Positions 50,902-59,404 of a stretch of DNA of 64,000 nucleotides are shown piece after piece. The stretch spans positions 389,194 through 453,193 of the forward strand of contig JAKATG010000002.1 of NCBI GenBank assembly GCA_021828105.1. The letters are read 5' to 3'. How positions within the stretch are numbered: the stretch's first letter is position 1; the number at the start of each line of letters is the position of its first letter. Both the position numbers and the translations under genes were made by a program. The stretch is from Taklimakanibacter sp021828105. Lineage in GTDB: Bacteria > Pseudomonadota > Alphaproteobacteria > Rhizobiales > Aestuariivirgaceae. The notes beneath the pieces were generated by a model that saw only the letters and a program-made list of their open reading frames with translations, searched no databases and was not told the DNA's origin.

Positions 50902-52188
50902 TCATCCTCGGGCTTGCGCGAAGCCGCCGATCCACCAGGGTGACGAATCGATCGCTTCGCCGTTCTTCCGGAACTCAATATATAGTACGGGCCTGCCATC
51001 TTGCAGCTGGTCACCCGTCAGCGTCCCCGGTGCGGCGCTTTTTCCCATTATCCCTACAGGCTCTCCGGCTTGCAGAAATTGTCCCTGCTCGGCCGTGATT
51101 TCGCCCAAGCCTGCCAGGAGCACATGATAGCCGCCGCCGGTATTCAAGATCAAGAGTTGGCCATAGGAACGGAAGGGGCCGGAAAACTCGACCCGGCCGT
51201 CGACCGGGGTCACCACCTGGGCATCGGCCCGGGTGGCGACGAAGACCCCTCTGGTCGTGCCGCCGAAACCGTCCTTCGCCCCATAGGCCTTGAGAATCTG
51301 CCCTTGCGCCGGATATTGCAGCCGGCCCTTGATATCGGCGAAGGCCATGCGCGGCTGGAGCTTCTTGGCGGCTTCGATGCGCGCCTGGGCCTCCGCCTTG
51401 GCCTTGAGCTCGGCCGCCGTCCTCGCCTCGGCCTCGGCCCTGGCCTTCTCGGCGGCCTCGGCCCTGCGGCGCTCCTCCTCCAGCTGGGCGAGGAGCTGCT
51501 TCAGATCCTGTGCCTTGGCGGCGAGCTCCAGGGCGCGCTCCTTCTCCGCCTGGAGCCGCTCGGTCGTATCGGCGAGAAGCGATTTCTTGCGCGCCTGCAG
51601 GTCGGTCATTTCCTGGCGCGACTGCAAGAGGCGGGCGACATGGTCCTTGAGCCGCTCCTGCTCGCTCTTGGTCTGGGTCGCAAGGGTCTCGAGACGGGCG
51701 AGCTGGGCCGAAAGGGCGGCCGCATCCTGGCGCAGCTCCGGCACGATGGTGCCGAACATCATGGCGCTCCTGAGCGCCGAGAGGACATCGGTCGGGTCGA
51801 CCACCAGAGCCGGCGGCGGGTTGCGCTCGATGCGCTGCAGGCCCGCCAGCAGCCGCGAAATCTCCTCGCGCCTCGCGGCCAGGCCCGAATGGATCCTGAG
51901 CTGCTCGGCGCTGAGCTCCTGCAGCCTTTCCTCGGCCGAGAGGATGGCCGCCTCGCGCGACTGGATCTTTTCCGCAAGCGCGATGAGCCTCTCCGACAAG
52001 GCCTCCTGCTCGCGCACGATCGCCTCGCGCTCCTGGACCATCTGCTCCTGCAAGGTCTTGGAGGCGTCGATCTGCTGCTCGATGGTGTTGAGATCATCCG
52101 CCGTCTGCGCCAGGGCCAGAGGCGCTGCGGCAGCAAGGGCCGCCACGGCCACCAGAACGGCACGAGAATTACGGAGGAGCAACGACAT
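50902..52188 (-). CDS. envC: murein hydrolase activator EnvC family (M23 domain, coiled coil)
   Basis: A 428-residue periplasmic protein. A signal peptide (about 1-27, ending LALAQ) is followed by two long coiled-coil stretches (about 30-110 and 160-265) and a C-terminal LytM/M23 domain (about 300-420). The M23 part has GGYHVLLAGLGEI, in place of the usual HG-x-HxH metal site, so it is probably catalytically dead and works as an amidase activator, as in EnvC. It has an Ala/Glu/Arg-rich region, RRRAEAAEKARAEAEARTAA. It is encoded with ctpA, a typical arrangement. Confidence 0.9.
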   Translation of the reverse strand: MSLLLRNSRAVLVAVAALAAAAPLALAQTADDLNTIEQQIDASKTLQEQMVQEREAIVREQEALSERLIALAEKIQSREAAILSAEERLQELSAEQLRIHSGLAARREEISRLLAGLQRIERNPPPALVVDPTDVLSALRSAMMFGTIVPELRQDAAALSAQLARLETLATQTKSEQERLKDHVARLLQSRQEMTDLQARKKSLLADTTERLQAEKERALELAAKAQDLKQLLAQLEEERRRAEAAEKARAEAEARTAAELKAKAEAQARIEAAKKLQPRMAFADIKGRLQYPAQGQILKAYGAKDGFGGTTRGVFVATRADAQVVTPVDGRVEFSGPFRSYGQLLILNTGGGYHVLLAGLGEITAEQGQFLQAGEPVGIMGKSAAPGTLTGDQLQDGRPVLYIEFRKNGEAIDSSPWWIGGFAQARG

Positions 52189-52269
52189 AGAGGGGCAAAC
52201 TATCGGGCGGCCATGTCCAAAATGGGGCTTGAGTACGGCTTAATGGAATCACGGTCTAGTTACTTGTGG

Positions 52270-52752
52270 TCAGCCGCGATGATAGGGATGTTTCACCAAA
52301 ATGGTGACCGCCCGGTAAATCTGTTCGGCGAGCATCGCCCGCGCCAGCCGGTGGGGCCAGGTCATGGGGCCGAAAGAGAGAAGCAGGCCGGCCTGACTTC
52401 GCGTCTGCAGCGCATGGCCGTCGGGCCCGCCAATGAGAAAGGTGACCACCCCCGTGCCCTGGTCGAGATGGCGCTTGAGAGTGAGGGCGAAGTCATCGCT
52501 CGACAGCGCCTTGCCTCTCTCATCGAGGACGACGCGGAAAGAAGGATCGGGACTTGCACCGGCAAGGAGGACGGCTTCCGCCGCCATGCGGCTTTTGGCA
52601 TCCGGCAGTTTCGATTCGGGGAAGTCGCGACTCTGGATGTCGGTCACACCGCAGGAGCGTCCAAGGCCACGGGCGCGCGTCAGGTAATCGTCGAACAACG
52701 CCAATTCAGGGCCCGCCTTCAGCCGGCCAATGGCGAGGATATGAAGCTTCAC
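52270..52752 (-). CDS. rlmH: 23S rRNA pseudouridine(1915)-N3-methyltransferase
   Basis: RlmH methylates pseudouridine 1915 in helix 69 of 23S rRNA. The 160-residue SPOUT protein has the cofactor loop FLIGGPDGH and the conserved C-terminus LSFGPMTWPHRLARAMLAEQ then IYRAVTILVKHPYHRG. I chose the GTG at 52752 (VKLHILAIGRLKAGPE), which gives the standard family length; earlier in-frame codons overlap rsfS. It is 11 bases after rsfS, the usual neighbour. Confidence 0.94.
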   Translation of the reverse strand: MKLHILAIGRLKAGPELALFDDYLTRARGLGRSCGVTDIQSRDFPESKLPDAKSRMAAEAVLLAGASPDPSFRVVLDERGKALSSDDFALTLKRHLDQGTGVVTFLIGGPDGHALQTRSQAGLLLSFGPMTWPHRLARAMLAEQIYRAVTILVKHPYHRG

Positions 52753-52763
52753 TCGAGTCCGAG

Positions 52764-53132
52764 CTAGACCGCAACCCGTTCGTCCGGGGCGTGATCGGAC
52801 CAGAGCTTTTCGAGATTGTAGAAGCTCCTGACTTCCGGCCGGAAGATGTGGACGATGACGTCGCCGGCATCGACCAGCACCCAATCGGCATTGGGCAGGC
52901 CTTCCACCTTCAGATCCCGGCGCCCGTCATGCTTGAGCCTTTCGACCAGCTGGTCGGCAATGGCGCCGACATGACGGTTGGAGCGGCCGGAAGCGACGAT
53001 CATTTCATCGGCGATGACGGCCTTGCCATTGAGATCGATGGTGACAATGTTCTCGGCCTTGGCATCCTCGAGCTGGCTGAGAATGGTGGTGAGGAGAGGG
53101 TTCTTCGTCTTGCGCTTTGGCGCAGACTTCAC
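52764..53132 (-). CDS. rsfS: ribosome silencing factor RsfS
   Basis: RsfS binds uL14 and stops subunit joining when nutrients are short. The 122-residue form starts at a GTG (KSAPKRKTKNPLLTTILSQL) and has the family core ADEMIVASGRSNRHVGAIAD, GLPNADWVLVDAGDVIVHIF and YNLEKLW. No ribosome site lies before this GTG. Sixteen codons further upstream, in frame, is a CTG at 53180 with AGAGGAC seven bases before it, so the natural start may be that CTG (LTAPRQKNGAPKRAVAV). It lies between nadD and rlmH as usual. Confidence 0.93.
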   Translation of the reverse strand: MKSAPKRKTKNPLLTTILSQLEDAKAENIVTIDLNGKAVIADEMIVASGRSNRHVGAIADQLVERLKHDGRRDLKVEGLPNADWVLVDAGDVIVHIFRPEVRSFYNLEKLWSDHAPDERVAV

Positions 53133-53291
53133 CGCGACGGCGCGCTTAGGCGCGCCGTTCTTCTGTCTTGGCGCTGTCAGTGTGGATGTCCTCTTTAATA
53201 GGGCAGTTCTGCATAAGGACTGCGTCAGTTACCCTTTGGGCTACGACACCTAGAGAATAGGGTGGCGAACGATTCTATTCAAGCACCCACC

Positions 53292-53927
53292 TCATGACGC
53301 CGTCATGACGGATCTCCGGCGACGTAATCCGCCCTTCTGGGCGCGTTCGCGGATGGCGGTGGAACTTTCGGCCCGCAACGGCATAGGAATAAAGCACCAG
53401 GCCGGCGGCGTGGCGCCCGGCAGCTCCCGGGCCCTTTCGCTGGAAATCCTGCGGCCCTCATAGCGCAAGGCCGCCGGGCTCTCCAGCGCGCGCATGGAAA
53501 AGCCCGGCCGCGCCAGGATCGCCAGCGGGATCGTCTCGGGGATGTCGGTCCAGTCGTTCCAGTGGTGCAGATGGGCGAAACTGTCGGCGCCCATGATCCA
53601 CACGAAGCGGCCGCGGCGCAGGACCGGCGCCAAGGCGGCCAAGGTGGCGGCGGTGGTGCGCGTGCCCAGTTGCTGCTCGAGATCGGTGACGATGAAGCGC
53701 GGGTGGCGCGCCACCTGGCGCGCCACTTTCAGGCGCTCGTCATAGTCGCGATAGCCATCGGCCTCCTTCAGTGGGTTTTGCGGCGAGACCAGCCACCAGA
53801 TCCAATCGAGATCGAGCCGCTTCAGGGCATAGAGCGCGACGGCGCGATGACCGCCATGCGCCGGGTTGAACGAGCCGCCGAACAGCCCGATGCGCTGGCC
53901 TTCACCGAAGGGCGGCGGGACGATCAC
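53292..53927 (-). CDS. nadD: nicotinate-nucleotide adenylyltransferase
   Basis: NadD adenylates nicotinate mononucleotide in NAD synthesis. The 211-residue protein has the nucleotidyltransferase motif GLFGGSFNPAHGGH at residues 14-27, the substrate-loop WWLVSPQNPLK, WIMGADSF, and the C-terminal ESSTAIRER. It overlaps the end of proA by four bases, so it is translationally coupled to the proline genes. Confidence 0.95.
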   Translation of the reverse strand: MIVPPPFGEGQRIGLFGGSFNPAHGGHRAVALYALKRLDLDWIWWLVSPQNPLKEADGYRDYDERLKVARQVARHPRFIVTDLEQQLGTRTTAATLAALAPVLRRGRFVWIMGADSFAHLHHWNDWTDIPETIPLAILARPGFSMRALESPAALRYEGRRISSERARELPGATPPAWCFIPMPLRAESSTAIRERAQKGGLRRRRSVMTAS

Positions 53928-55204
53928 GGGCGGATCTGCCCTGTCCCCGAAATCTGGTATTTGAAGGTGGTCAACTGCTCGAGCCCGACCGGGCCCCTGG
54001 CATGCAATCTTCCGGTGGCGATGCCGATCTCGGCGCCGAAGCCGAACTCGCCGCCATCGGCGAATTGCGTCGAGGCATTGTGCAAGGTGATGGCGCTGTC
54101 GACTTGCGTGAGGAAGCGGCGCGCTGCCTGAGTGTCCTCAGTGACGATCGCGTCGGTATGCTGCGATCCGTAGTGGGCGATATGCGCCATGGCGGCGTCG
54201 AGCCCGTCGACGACCTTCATCGAGACGATGGCGTCGAGATATTCGGTTCCCCAGTCCGTCTCGCTCGCGGGCTTGACGCGCGCGTCGGCCGCTTGCGTCA
54301 CGGCACAGCCCCTGATCTCGCAGCCCTCATCGCTGAGCGTCGAGATGAGCGGCTTCAGATGAGTAGCTGCACAAGCCTTGTCGATGAGGATGGTCTCGGC
54401 GGCGCCGCAGACGCCAGTGCGCCGCATCTTGGCATTGAGGACGATCGCTTGCGCCATGTCGAGCCGCGCCGCCTCATGCACATAGACATGGCAGATGCCT
54501 TCGAGATGGCTGAAGACCGGCACGCGCGCCTCCTGCTGCACGCGCGCCACCAGGCTCTTGCCGCCGCGCGGCACGATGAGATCGAGCGTGCCTTCGAGCC
54601 CGGAGAGCAGGAAGCCGACCGCTTCGCGGTCCTGGGTCGGCACCATCTGGATCGCTTCCTTGGGCAGGCCCGCCGCCGCGAGGCCCTCCTGCAAGGCGGC
54701 GACGATGGCGGCCGAAGTGCGAAAGCCGTCAGAGCCGCCGCGCAATATCGCGGCATTGCCGGATTTCATGGCGAGCGCCCCGGCATCGGCGGTCACATTG
54801 GGCCGGCTCTCATAGATGATGCCGATGACGCCGATCGGCACCCGCACGCGGGCGATCTTGAGGCCGTTGGGTCTGGTCCAGCGGTCGGTGACGTCGCCGA
54901 CGGGATCGGGCAGGCCGGCGATCTCGTCGAGGCCCATCGCCATCATGGCGATCCGTTCCGGCGTCAGGGTCAGGCGGTCGATGAAGGAGGATTTGAGGTC
55001 CTTGGATTTGGCGGCGGCAAGATCGGCTTCGTTCTCGCGCGCGATGAGGGCCTGATCCCGGCGGATCGCTTCCGCCATCCGGACAAGCGCCTCGTTCTTG
55101 ACGGCGGTTGAGGCCAGCGCCAGCGCTGCCGCGGCTTTCCGGGCGCCTTGTCCCATCGCCAGCAGCGACTGGCGCGTGTCGGCCTTGGTCTCGAGCTTGT
55201 TCAT
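53924..55204 (-). CDS. proA: glutamate-5-semialdehyde (gamma-glutamyl phosphate) reductase
   Basis: ProA reduces gamma-glutamyl phosphate to glutamate semialdehyde in proline synthesis. The 426-residue aldehyde-dehydrogenase-fold protein has the catalytic cysteine C266 in MRRTGVCGAAETILID, and PIGVIGIIYESRPNVTADAG upstream as usual. It overlaps proB by four bases and nadD by four bases. Confidence 0.96.
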   Translation of the reverse strand: MNKLETKADTRQSLLAMGQGARKAAAALALASTAVKNEALVRMAEAIRRDQALIARENEADLAAAKSKDLKSSFIDRLTLTPERIAMMAMGLDEIAGLPDPVGDVTDRWTRPNGLKIARVRVPIGVIGIIYESRPNVTADAGALAMKSGNAAILRGGSDGFRTSAAIVAALQEGLAAAGLPKEAIQMVPTQDREAVGFLLSGLEGTLDLIVPRGGKSLVARVQQEARVPVFSHLEGICHVYVHEAARLDMAQAIVLNAKMRRTGVCGAAETILIDKACAATHLKPLISTLSDEGCEIRGCAVTQAADARVKPASETDWGTEYLDAIVSMKVVDGLDAAMAHIAHYGSQHTDAIVTEDTQAARRFLTQVDSAITLHNASTQFADGGEFGFGAEIGIATGRLHARGPVGLEQLTTFKYQISGTGQIRP

Positions 55205-56328
55205 ACGCGCGCTCCACCTGTCATCACCAGATCGTCACGATGCACCATCTCGTCGCGTCCCCTGAAGCCCAAGGCCTTCTCGATCTCGCTCGTCTTGCGG
55301 CCAAGGATCAGGGCCGCGTCGTCCTTGTCATAGGCGACGATGCCGCGGGCGATCTCGATCCCGGCCTCGCTTACAATACTCACCGCATCGCCCCTGGCAA
55401 AGCTGCCTTCGATGCGCCTGACCCCCGCCGGCAGCAGGCTCTTGCCCCGGCTCAAGGCGAGGGCGGCCCCCTCATCGATATGGAGGCGGCCCATCGGCAC
55501 CAGGGTACCGGCGATCCAGCGCTTGCGCGACTGCAAAGGATTGGCGCCCGACAGGAACCAGGTGCAGGTCTCGCCCTCGGCGATCCGGCGGAAGGGATGG
55601 AGCCCGTGGCCCGAAGCGATCACCATGTTGCAGCCGGCGGCGAGCGCGATCTTGCCGGCCTCGATCTTGGTGATCATGCCGCCCGAGCCTACCCCTGAGA
55701 CGGGCTTGCCCGCCATGGCCTCGATCTCGGGCGTGATCTCCTTGATCTCGGGAATGATCTTCGCCCCGGGCATTCCGGGGGGTGCCGTGTAAAGCCCATC
55801 GATATCCGACAGCAGCACCAGGCAGTCGGCCGACATCATGGAAGCGACGCGCGCGGCGAGGCGGTCATTGTCGCCATAGCGGATCTCGGACGTCGCCACC
55901 GTGTCGTTCTCGTTGATCACCGGCACGGCACCTTGCGCGAGCAGCATCGCCAAGGTCGAGCGGGCATTGAGATAGCGGCGGCGCTCCTCGGTGTCGTTGA
56001 GCGTCACCAGGATCTGGGCGGCGACGATGTCGTGCTTGCGCAAGGCTTCAGACCAGGCCTGGGCGAGCGCGATCTGGCCGACGGCGGCCGCGGCCTGGCT
56101 TTCCTCGAGCCTGATCGCGCCCGGCGCCAGCTTGAGCTTGCGGCGGCCCAGCGCGATGGCACCCGAGGACACGATGATGATCTCTTGCCCCAGGCGGCGC
56201 GCGTCGGCCAGATCCTCGCTCAGCGAGGCGAGCCAGGAGGCTTTCAGTGTCCCCGTCTTGCCGTCGACAAGGAGGGCCGAGCCGATCTTCACCACGATGC
56301 GGCGGGCTTTGCTCAGTCTTTCGCTCAC
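55201..56328 (-). CDS. proB: glutamate 5-kinase (with PUA domain)
   Basis: ProB phosphorylates glutamate, the first and usually feedback-inhibited step of proline synthesis. The 375-residue protein has the amino-acid kinase domain (about 1-260; RRIVVKIGSALLVDGKTGTL, NENDTVATSEIRYGDNDRLA, GSGGMITKIEAGKIAL) and a C-terminal PUA domain (about 280-370). Both domains are intact. It overlaps obgE by four bases. Confidence 0.96.
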   Translation of the reverse strand: MSERLSKARRIVVKIGSALLVDGKTGTLKASWLASLSEDLADARRLGQEIIIVSSGAIALGRRKLKLAPGAIRLEESQAAAAVGQIALAQAWSEALRKHDIVAAQILVTLNDTEERRRYLNARSTLAMLLAQGAVPVINENDTVATSEIRYGDNDRLAARVASMMSADCLVLLSDIDGLYTAPPGMPGAKIIPEIKEITPEIEAMAGKPVSGVGSGGMITKIEAGKIALAAGCNMVIASGHGLHPFRRIAEGETCTWFLSGANPLQSRKRWIAGTLVPMGRLHIDEGAALALSRGKSLLPAGVRRIEGSFARGDAVSIVSEAGIEIARGIVAYDKDDAALILGRKTSEIEKALGFRGRDEMVHRDDLVMTGGARV

Positions 56329-57371
56329 GGCTGCCAGGTCTCGACCTTGATGTTGCGACTGGTCTCGTTCTTCTCGGCGAGACGCGTGTCGGTGATGACC
56401 TTGAGCAGCTTCTTCATCACCTGATCGACATTCTTGCCCGCGGCACCCGACATGGCTATCGGGGTCTTCTTGATGCGGCGCTTGAAATCGGCGAGCTTGC
56501 GGTCGAGCTCGTCCTCGGAAATCGCATCGATCTTGTTGAAGGCGATCACTTCCGGCTTCTCGGCGAGATGGCCGCCATAGGATTTGAGCTCCTTGCGGAT
56601 GACGCGATAGGCCGCGGCCGGGTCATCGCCGGTGACGTCGATGAGATGGAGCAGCACGGCGCAGCGCTCGACATGGCCGAGGAAGCGGGTGCCGAGGCCA
56701 TGGCCCTCATGCGCGCCCTCGATGAGACCCGGGATGTCGGCGAGGACGAAGCTCGATCCGCCGACCTGCACCACGCCGAGCTGCGGGTTGAGCGTGGTGA
56801 AGGGGTAGTCCGCGATCTTCGGTTTCGCAGCCGAAACGGCGGCGAGCAAGGTCGATTTGCCGGCATTGGGCAGCCCCAAGAGCCCGGCATCGGCGATGAG
56901 CTTCAATCTCAGCCACAGCCAGCGCTCCTCGCCCAACTCGCCCGGATTGGCGCGGCGCGGGGCGCGGTTGGTCGACGACTTGAAATGGGCGTTGCCGAAG
57001 CCGCCATTGCCGCCGCGCGCCAGGCGGATGCGGTCGCCGATCTTGGCCAGGTCGCCGATCAGCGTCTCATTGTCCTCTTCGAAGACCTGGGTGCCGGCGG
57101 GCACTTTTAAAACAATGTCGGGCGAGTTGGCGCCGGCGCGGTCGCGGCCCATGCCATGGCCGCCGGTTCGCGCCTTGAAATGCTGCTGATAGCGATAGTC
57201 GATGAGCGTGTTGAGGCCGTCGACGGCTTCGATCCAGATGTCGCCGCCGCGTCCGCCGTCGCCGCCGTCGGGTCCGCCCATCTCGATGAATTTCTCGCGG
57301 CGAAAGCTGACACTGCCGGCACCGCCATCGCCGGAGCGCACATAGATTTTCGCCTGATCCAGAAACTTCAT
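56325..57371 (-). CDS. obgE: Obg/CgtA GTPase
   Basis: Obg is an essential GTPase tied to 50S maturation and stress control. The 348-residue protein has the glycine-rich N-terminal Obg fold (MKFLDQAKIYVRSGDGGAGS, then GPDGGDGGRGGDIW) and a G domain with GLPNAGKSTLL, DIPGLIEGAHEGHG and FNKID. The C-terminus is short, with no full OCT domain, as in other alphaproteobacteria. It heads the minus-strand chain obgE-proB-proA-nadD-rsfS-rlmH. Confidence 0.96.
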   Translation of the reverse strand: MKFLDQAKIYVRSGDGGAGSVSFRREKFIEMGGPDGGDGGRGGDIWIEAVDGLNTLIDYRYQQHFKARTGGHGMGRDRAGANSPDIVLKVPAGTQVFEEDNETLIGDLAKIGDRIRLARGGNGGFGNAHFKSSTNRAPRRANPGELGEERWLWLRLKLIADAGLLGLPNAGKSTLLAAVSAAKPKIADYPFTTLNPQLGVVQVGGSSFVLADIPGLIEGAHEGHGLGTRFLGHVERCAVLLHLIDVTGDDPAAAYRVIRKELKSYGGHLAEKPEVIAFNKIDAISEDELDRKLADFKRRIKKTPIAMSGAAGKNVDQVMKKLLKVITDTRLAEKNETSRNIKVETWQP

Positions 57372-57550
57372 AATTTTTGCCTAATTTCTCTGCGTTTTTT
57401 AGGATGATATCCTTAAACTTCTGCCCGCAAATTGCTCCGAGTGCATCTTATTTTCGTCACATCCCTTAGGCTTCTAAGAGGCTTCACTGCTGGTCGTGAC
57501 AGGGACAGTACACCAGCGAGGGGATGTCTAAAACGACGAGGGACACCTGA

Positions 57551-58552
57551 ATGAAGTCTGTTTACGCGCTGATTCCGGCTGCGCTCCTGGCCGGAACCGT
57601 TCTTTCTGCGCCGGTTGAAGCCAAAAGAACGGAAGACCCCAGTGTGCATGCCGAGCGTCTGAGCTCGAAGCAAAAATACTTCAAGACCATGGCTGCCAAA
57701 AAGCCAGGCAAAATCAATAGGGTGGGGGAAGTCAGAACGCGTAAGGCCAAGACCGGAACGGTGAGCGAGGTGCGCAAGGCGGCAAGCGAGCCACGCAAGG
57801 CCGCGGCGAGCCTCAAGCCGCGCAAAGTCGCCGCGGGCAGGAAGCGCAAGCTCAGCACCGTTGCCGCGCTGAAGCAGGTCGAGACCAAGACGCACCGGCC
57901 CGTCACCGTCGTGGCGCCGAAGCAGCTCGAGATCAAGACGCGCAAGCCCGTCACGGTCGCCGTACCGAAGCAGCTCGAGATCAAGACGCGCAAGCCCCGC
58001 ACCGTTGCCGCGCTGAAGCAGGTCGAGACCAAGGCGCGCAAGCCCATCACTCTTGCCCAGCCGAAGGGAACCGAAACCAAGTCGCCTTTCGATATGATGT
58101 CGATGACCAAGACGCTGCGCAGCGGCCCGCGCGTGGTGCGAAAGCTCGGCGACGGCAAGGCGAAGTCGCTGGCGCAGGAGGAGTTGCGCATCGACGGCCA
58201 GCGCGACATCGAGGTCACGCAGGTCATCCGCGAGATGGCGCCGTCCTATGGCGTGCCGACCTGGTTCGCGCTGCGCATCGCCAATGTCGAATCCGGCTAC
58301 AATCCTTATGCGCGCGGACGCGCCGGCGAGATCGGCATCTATCAGCTCAAATGCCAGACGGCGCGCGGCATGGGCTTCGAGGGCGATTGCTCGGGGCTCA
58401 CCGACGTGCGCACCAATGTGCGCTGGGGGCTCAAGCATCTTTCGCTCGCCATCGCGTCCTCGGGCGGCAACCTGCGGCTCGCCGCGTCCAAGCACAATGC
58501 CGGGCTCGGCCGCAAGTCGCTGGTGCACAGCTACATCGCGAAAGTGTTCTGA
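57551..58552 (+). CDS. secreted lytic transglycosylase with basic 16-residue repeats
   Basis: A 333-residue periplasmic protein. A signal peptide (1-24, MKSVYALIPAALLAGTVLSA then PVEA) is followed by a very basic Lys/Ala/Arg-rich linker (about 60-175) and a C-terminal SLT domain (about 215-333). The catalytic glutamate is E247 in IANVESGYNPYARG. GEIGIYQLK and ASKHNAGLGRKSLVHSYI complete the family pattern. The linker holds four near-identical 16-residue repeats (108-171). It cuts peptidoglycan; the basic linker may bind acidic wall or DNA polymers, which is inference. It is alone on the plus strand, 179 bases from obgE. Confidence 0.85.
   Translation: MKSVYALIPAALLAGTVLSAPVEAKRTEDPSVHAERLSSKQKYFKTMAAKKPGKINRVGEVRTRKAKTGTVSEVRKAASEPRKAAASLKPRKVAAGRKRKLSTVAALKQVETKTHRPVTVVAPKQLEIKTRKPVTVAVPKQLEIKTRKPRTVAALKQVETKARKPITLAQPKGTETKSPFDMMSMTKTLRSGPRVVRKLGDGKAKSLAQEELRIDGQRDIEVTQVIREMAPSYGVPTWFALRIANVESGYNPYARGRAGEIGIYQLKCQTARGMGFEGDCSGLTDVRTNVRWGLKHLSLAIASSGGNLRLAASKHNAGLGRKSLVHSYIAKVF
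57872..58063 (+). repeat. four 48-bp tandem repeats in the transglycosylase linker
   Basis: The units encode KQVETKTHRPVTVVAP, KQLEIKTRKPVTVAVP, KQLEIKTRKPRTVAAL and KQVETKARKPITLAQP. The first and last units are the most alike at their 5' ends, and the two middle ones are nearly identical. Such repeats can vary in number by slippage or recombination. Confidence 0.9.
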
Positions 58553-58582
58553 TCCGATAGAGCGCCCCGGCGCTCCATCGTT

Positions 58583-58717
58583 TTGCGCATCGGCTTGTCC
58601 GAAAACCGCAGAGCGCGTGATCAGGAAAAGTGGGCGCCGGTTTTCCGTCCGATCACGCGCCAAATTAGAGACAGGATGGCCACCTCGAGGGCGGCCATGA
58701 ACTTTTCGGGCCGATGC
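58583..58717. repeat. nest of palindromic intergenic repeats between converging genes
   Basis: An outer pair of arms (TTGCGCATCGGC...CCGAAAA at 58583-58605 and TTTTCGGGCCGATGC at 58703-58717) encloses an inner palindrome. The inner arms are GCGCGTGATC at 58613-58622 and GATCACGCGC at 58651-58660, with GGAAAA/TTTTCC inside. Also enclosed is a third hairpin, ATGGCCACC-N5-GGGCGGCCAT, at about 58676-58698. All three types resemble repeat families common in Rhizobiales. The site lies between the converging transglycosylase and GNAT genes, where it can act as a shared 3' end. Confidence 0.75.
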
Positions 58718-58749
58718 TCTATCGTCCTGTTTTGCGCGCGCATCCCTCC

Positions 58750-59292
58750 TCATGCGGCGAGCCCCTGCCAATGCTCGCGCGTGAGGTGGAAACGATGGCC
58801 CGGCAGTTTCGCCTTCAACACCAGAGAGTCGATCTCATAGCGGCCGACATGCTCGAAGCCGGCCTTTTCGAGGATCCGGCGCGACGCATGGTTCTGCAAC
58901 CGGCAGCCGGACGTGAGCTTCGCGTGCCTGTTGACCGTGAAGGCATGAGCGACGACGGCCTTGACCGCCTCGCTCATATAGCCCTTGCCCCAATAGGGTT
59001 CGCCCAGCCAATAGCCGAGCTCGGGCTCCTCTTCGCCGCGCAGCTCATAGCTGCATACGCCGATGAAGATCTCCCCAGGCTTGAGGTACAGGCCGAAGAT
59101 CCCTTCGTCATCCTGCCTGGCATTCACCCAGCTTATGAAATCGCGCGCATGCTCGATCTTGTAAGGATAGGGCAGGCGCGACAGCATCACGGCGACCTTG
59201 TAGTTGTCGGCGAGCGCCGTCAGGGCCTCGGCGTCGCGCGCGGCCACGGGTCGCAAGATGAGGCGGTCGGTGATGAGCGTGTTCTTGTCCAT
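58750..59292 (-). CDS. GNAT family N-acetyltransferase (RimJ/RimL-like)
   Basis: A 180-residue acetyltransferase starting MDKNTLITDRLILRPVAARD, the usual beginning of RimJ/RimL-type enzymes, with the acetyl-CoA segment YWLGEPYWGKGYMSEAVKAV and the late ENxAS-like QNHASRRILEKAGFEHVG. The target (ribosomal protein, metabolite or antibiotic) cannot be told. The ATG at 59292 has GGAG eight bases upstream. A GNAT gene between rpmA and obgE is usual in rhizobia. A terminator separates it from rpmA. Confidence 0.88.
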   Translation of the reverse strand: MDKNTLITDRLILRPVAARDAEALTALADNYKVAVMLSRLPYPYKIEHARDFISWVNARQDDEGIFGLYLKPGEIFIGVCSYELRGEEEPELGYWLGEPYWGKGYMSEAVKAVVAHAFTVNRHAKLTSGCRLQNHASRRILEKAGFEHVGRYEIDSLVLKAKLPGHRFHLTREHWQGLAA

Positions 59293-59303
59293 GGGTCTGC
59301 TCC

Positions 59304-59339
59304 AAACAAAACGGGGAGATGGTCTGCCCATCTCCCCGT
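59304..59339 (-). terminator. rho-independent terminator after rplU-rpmA
   Basis: On the minus strand ACGGGGAGATGG and CCATCTCCCCGT form a perfect 12-bp stem around the loop GCAGA, followed by TTTTGTTT. It stops the ribosomal protein transcript 12 bases before the GNAT start codon. Confidence 0.93.
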
Positions 59340-59404
59340 TTGCTGAAACATTCCTCATTCGCACCGGATCGATGAGCCCGGTGGAACGATTGAAACCACC
59401 GGTA

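Noticed and set aside
53216..53280. tRNA or small RNA gene in the nadD-rsfS gap
   Set aside because: No cloverleaf or strong hairpin with a T-run could be drawn; it is a plain 5' leader.
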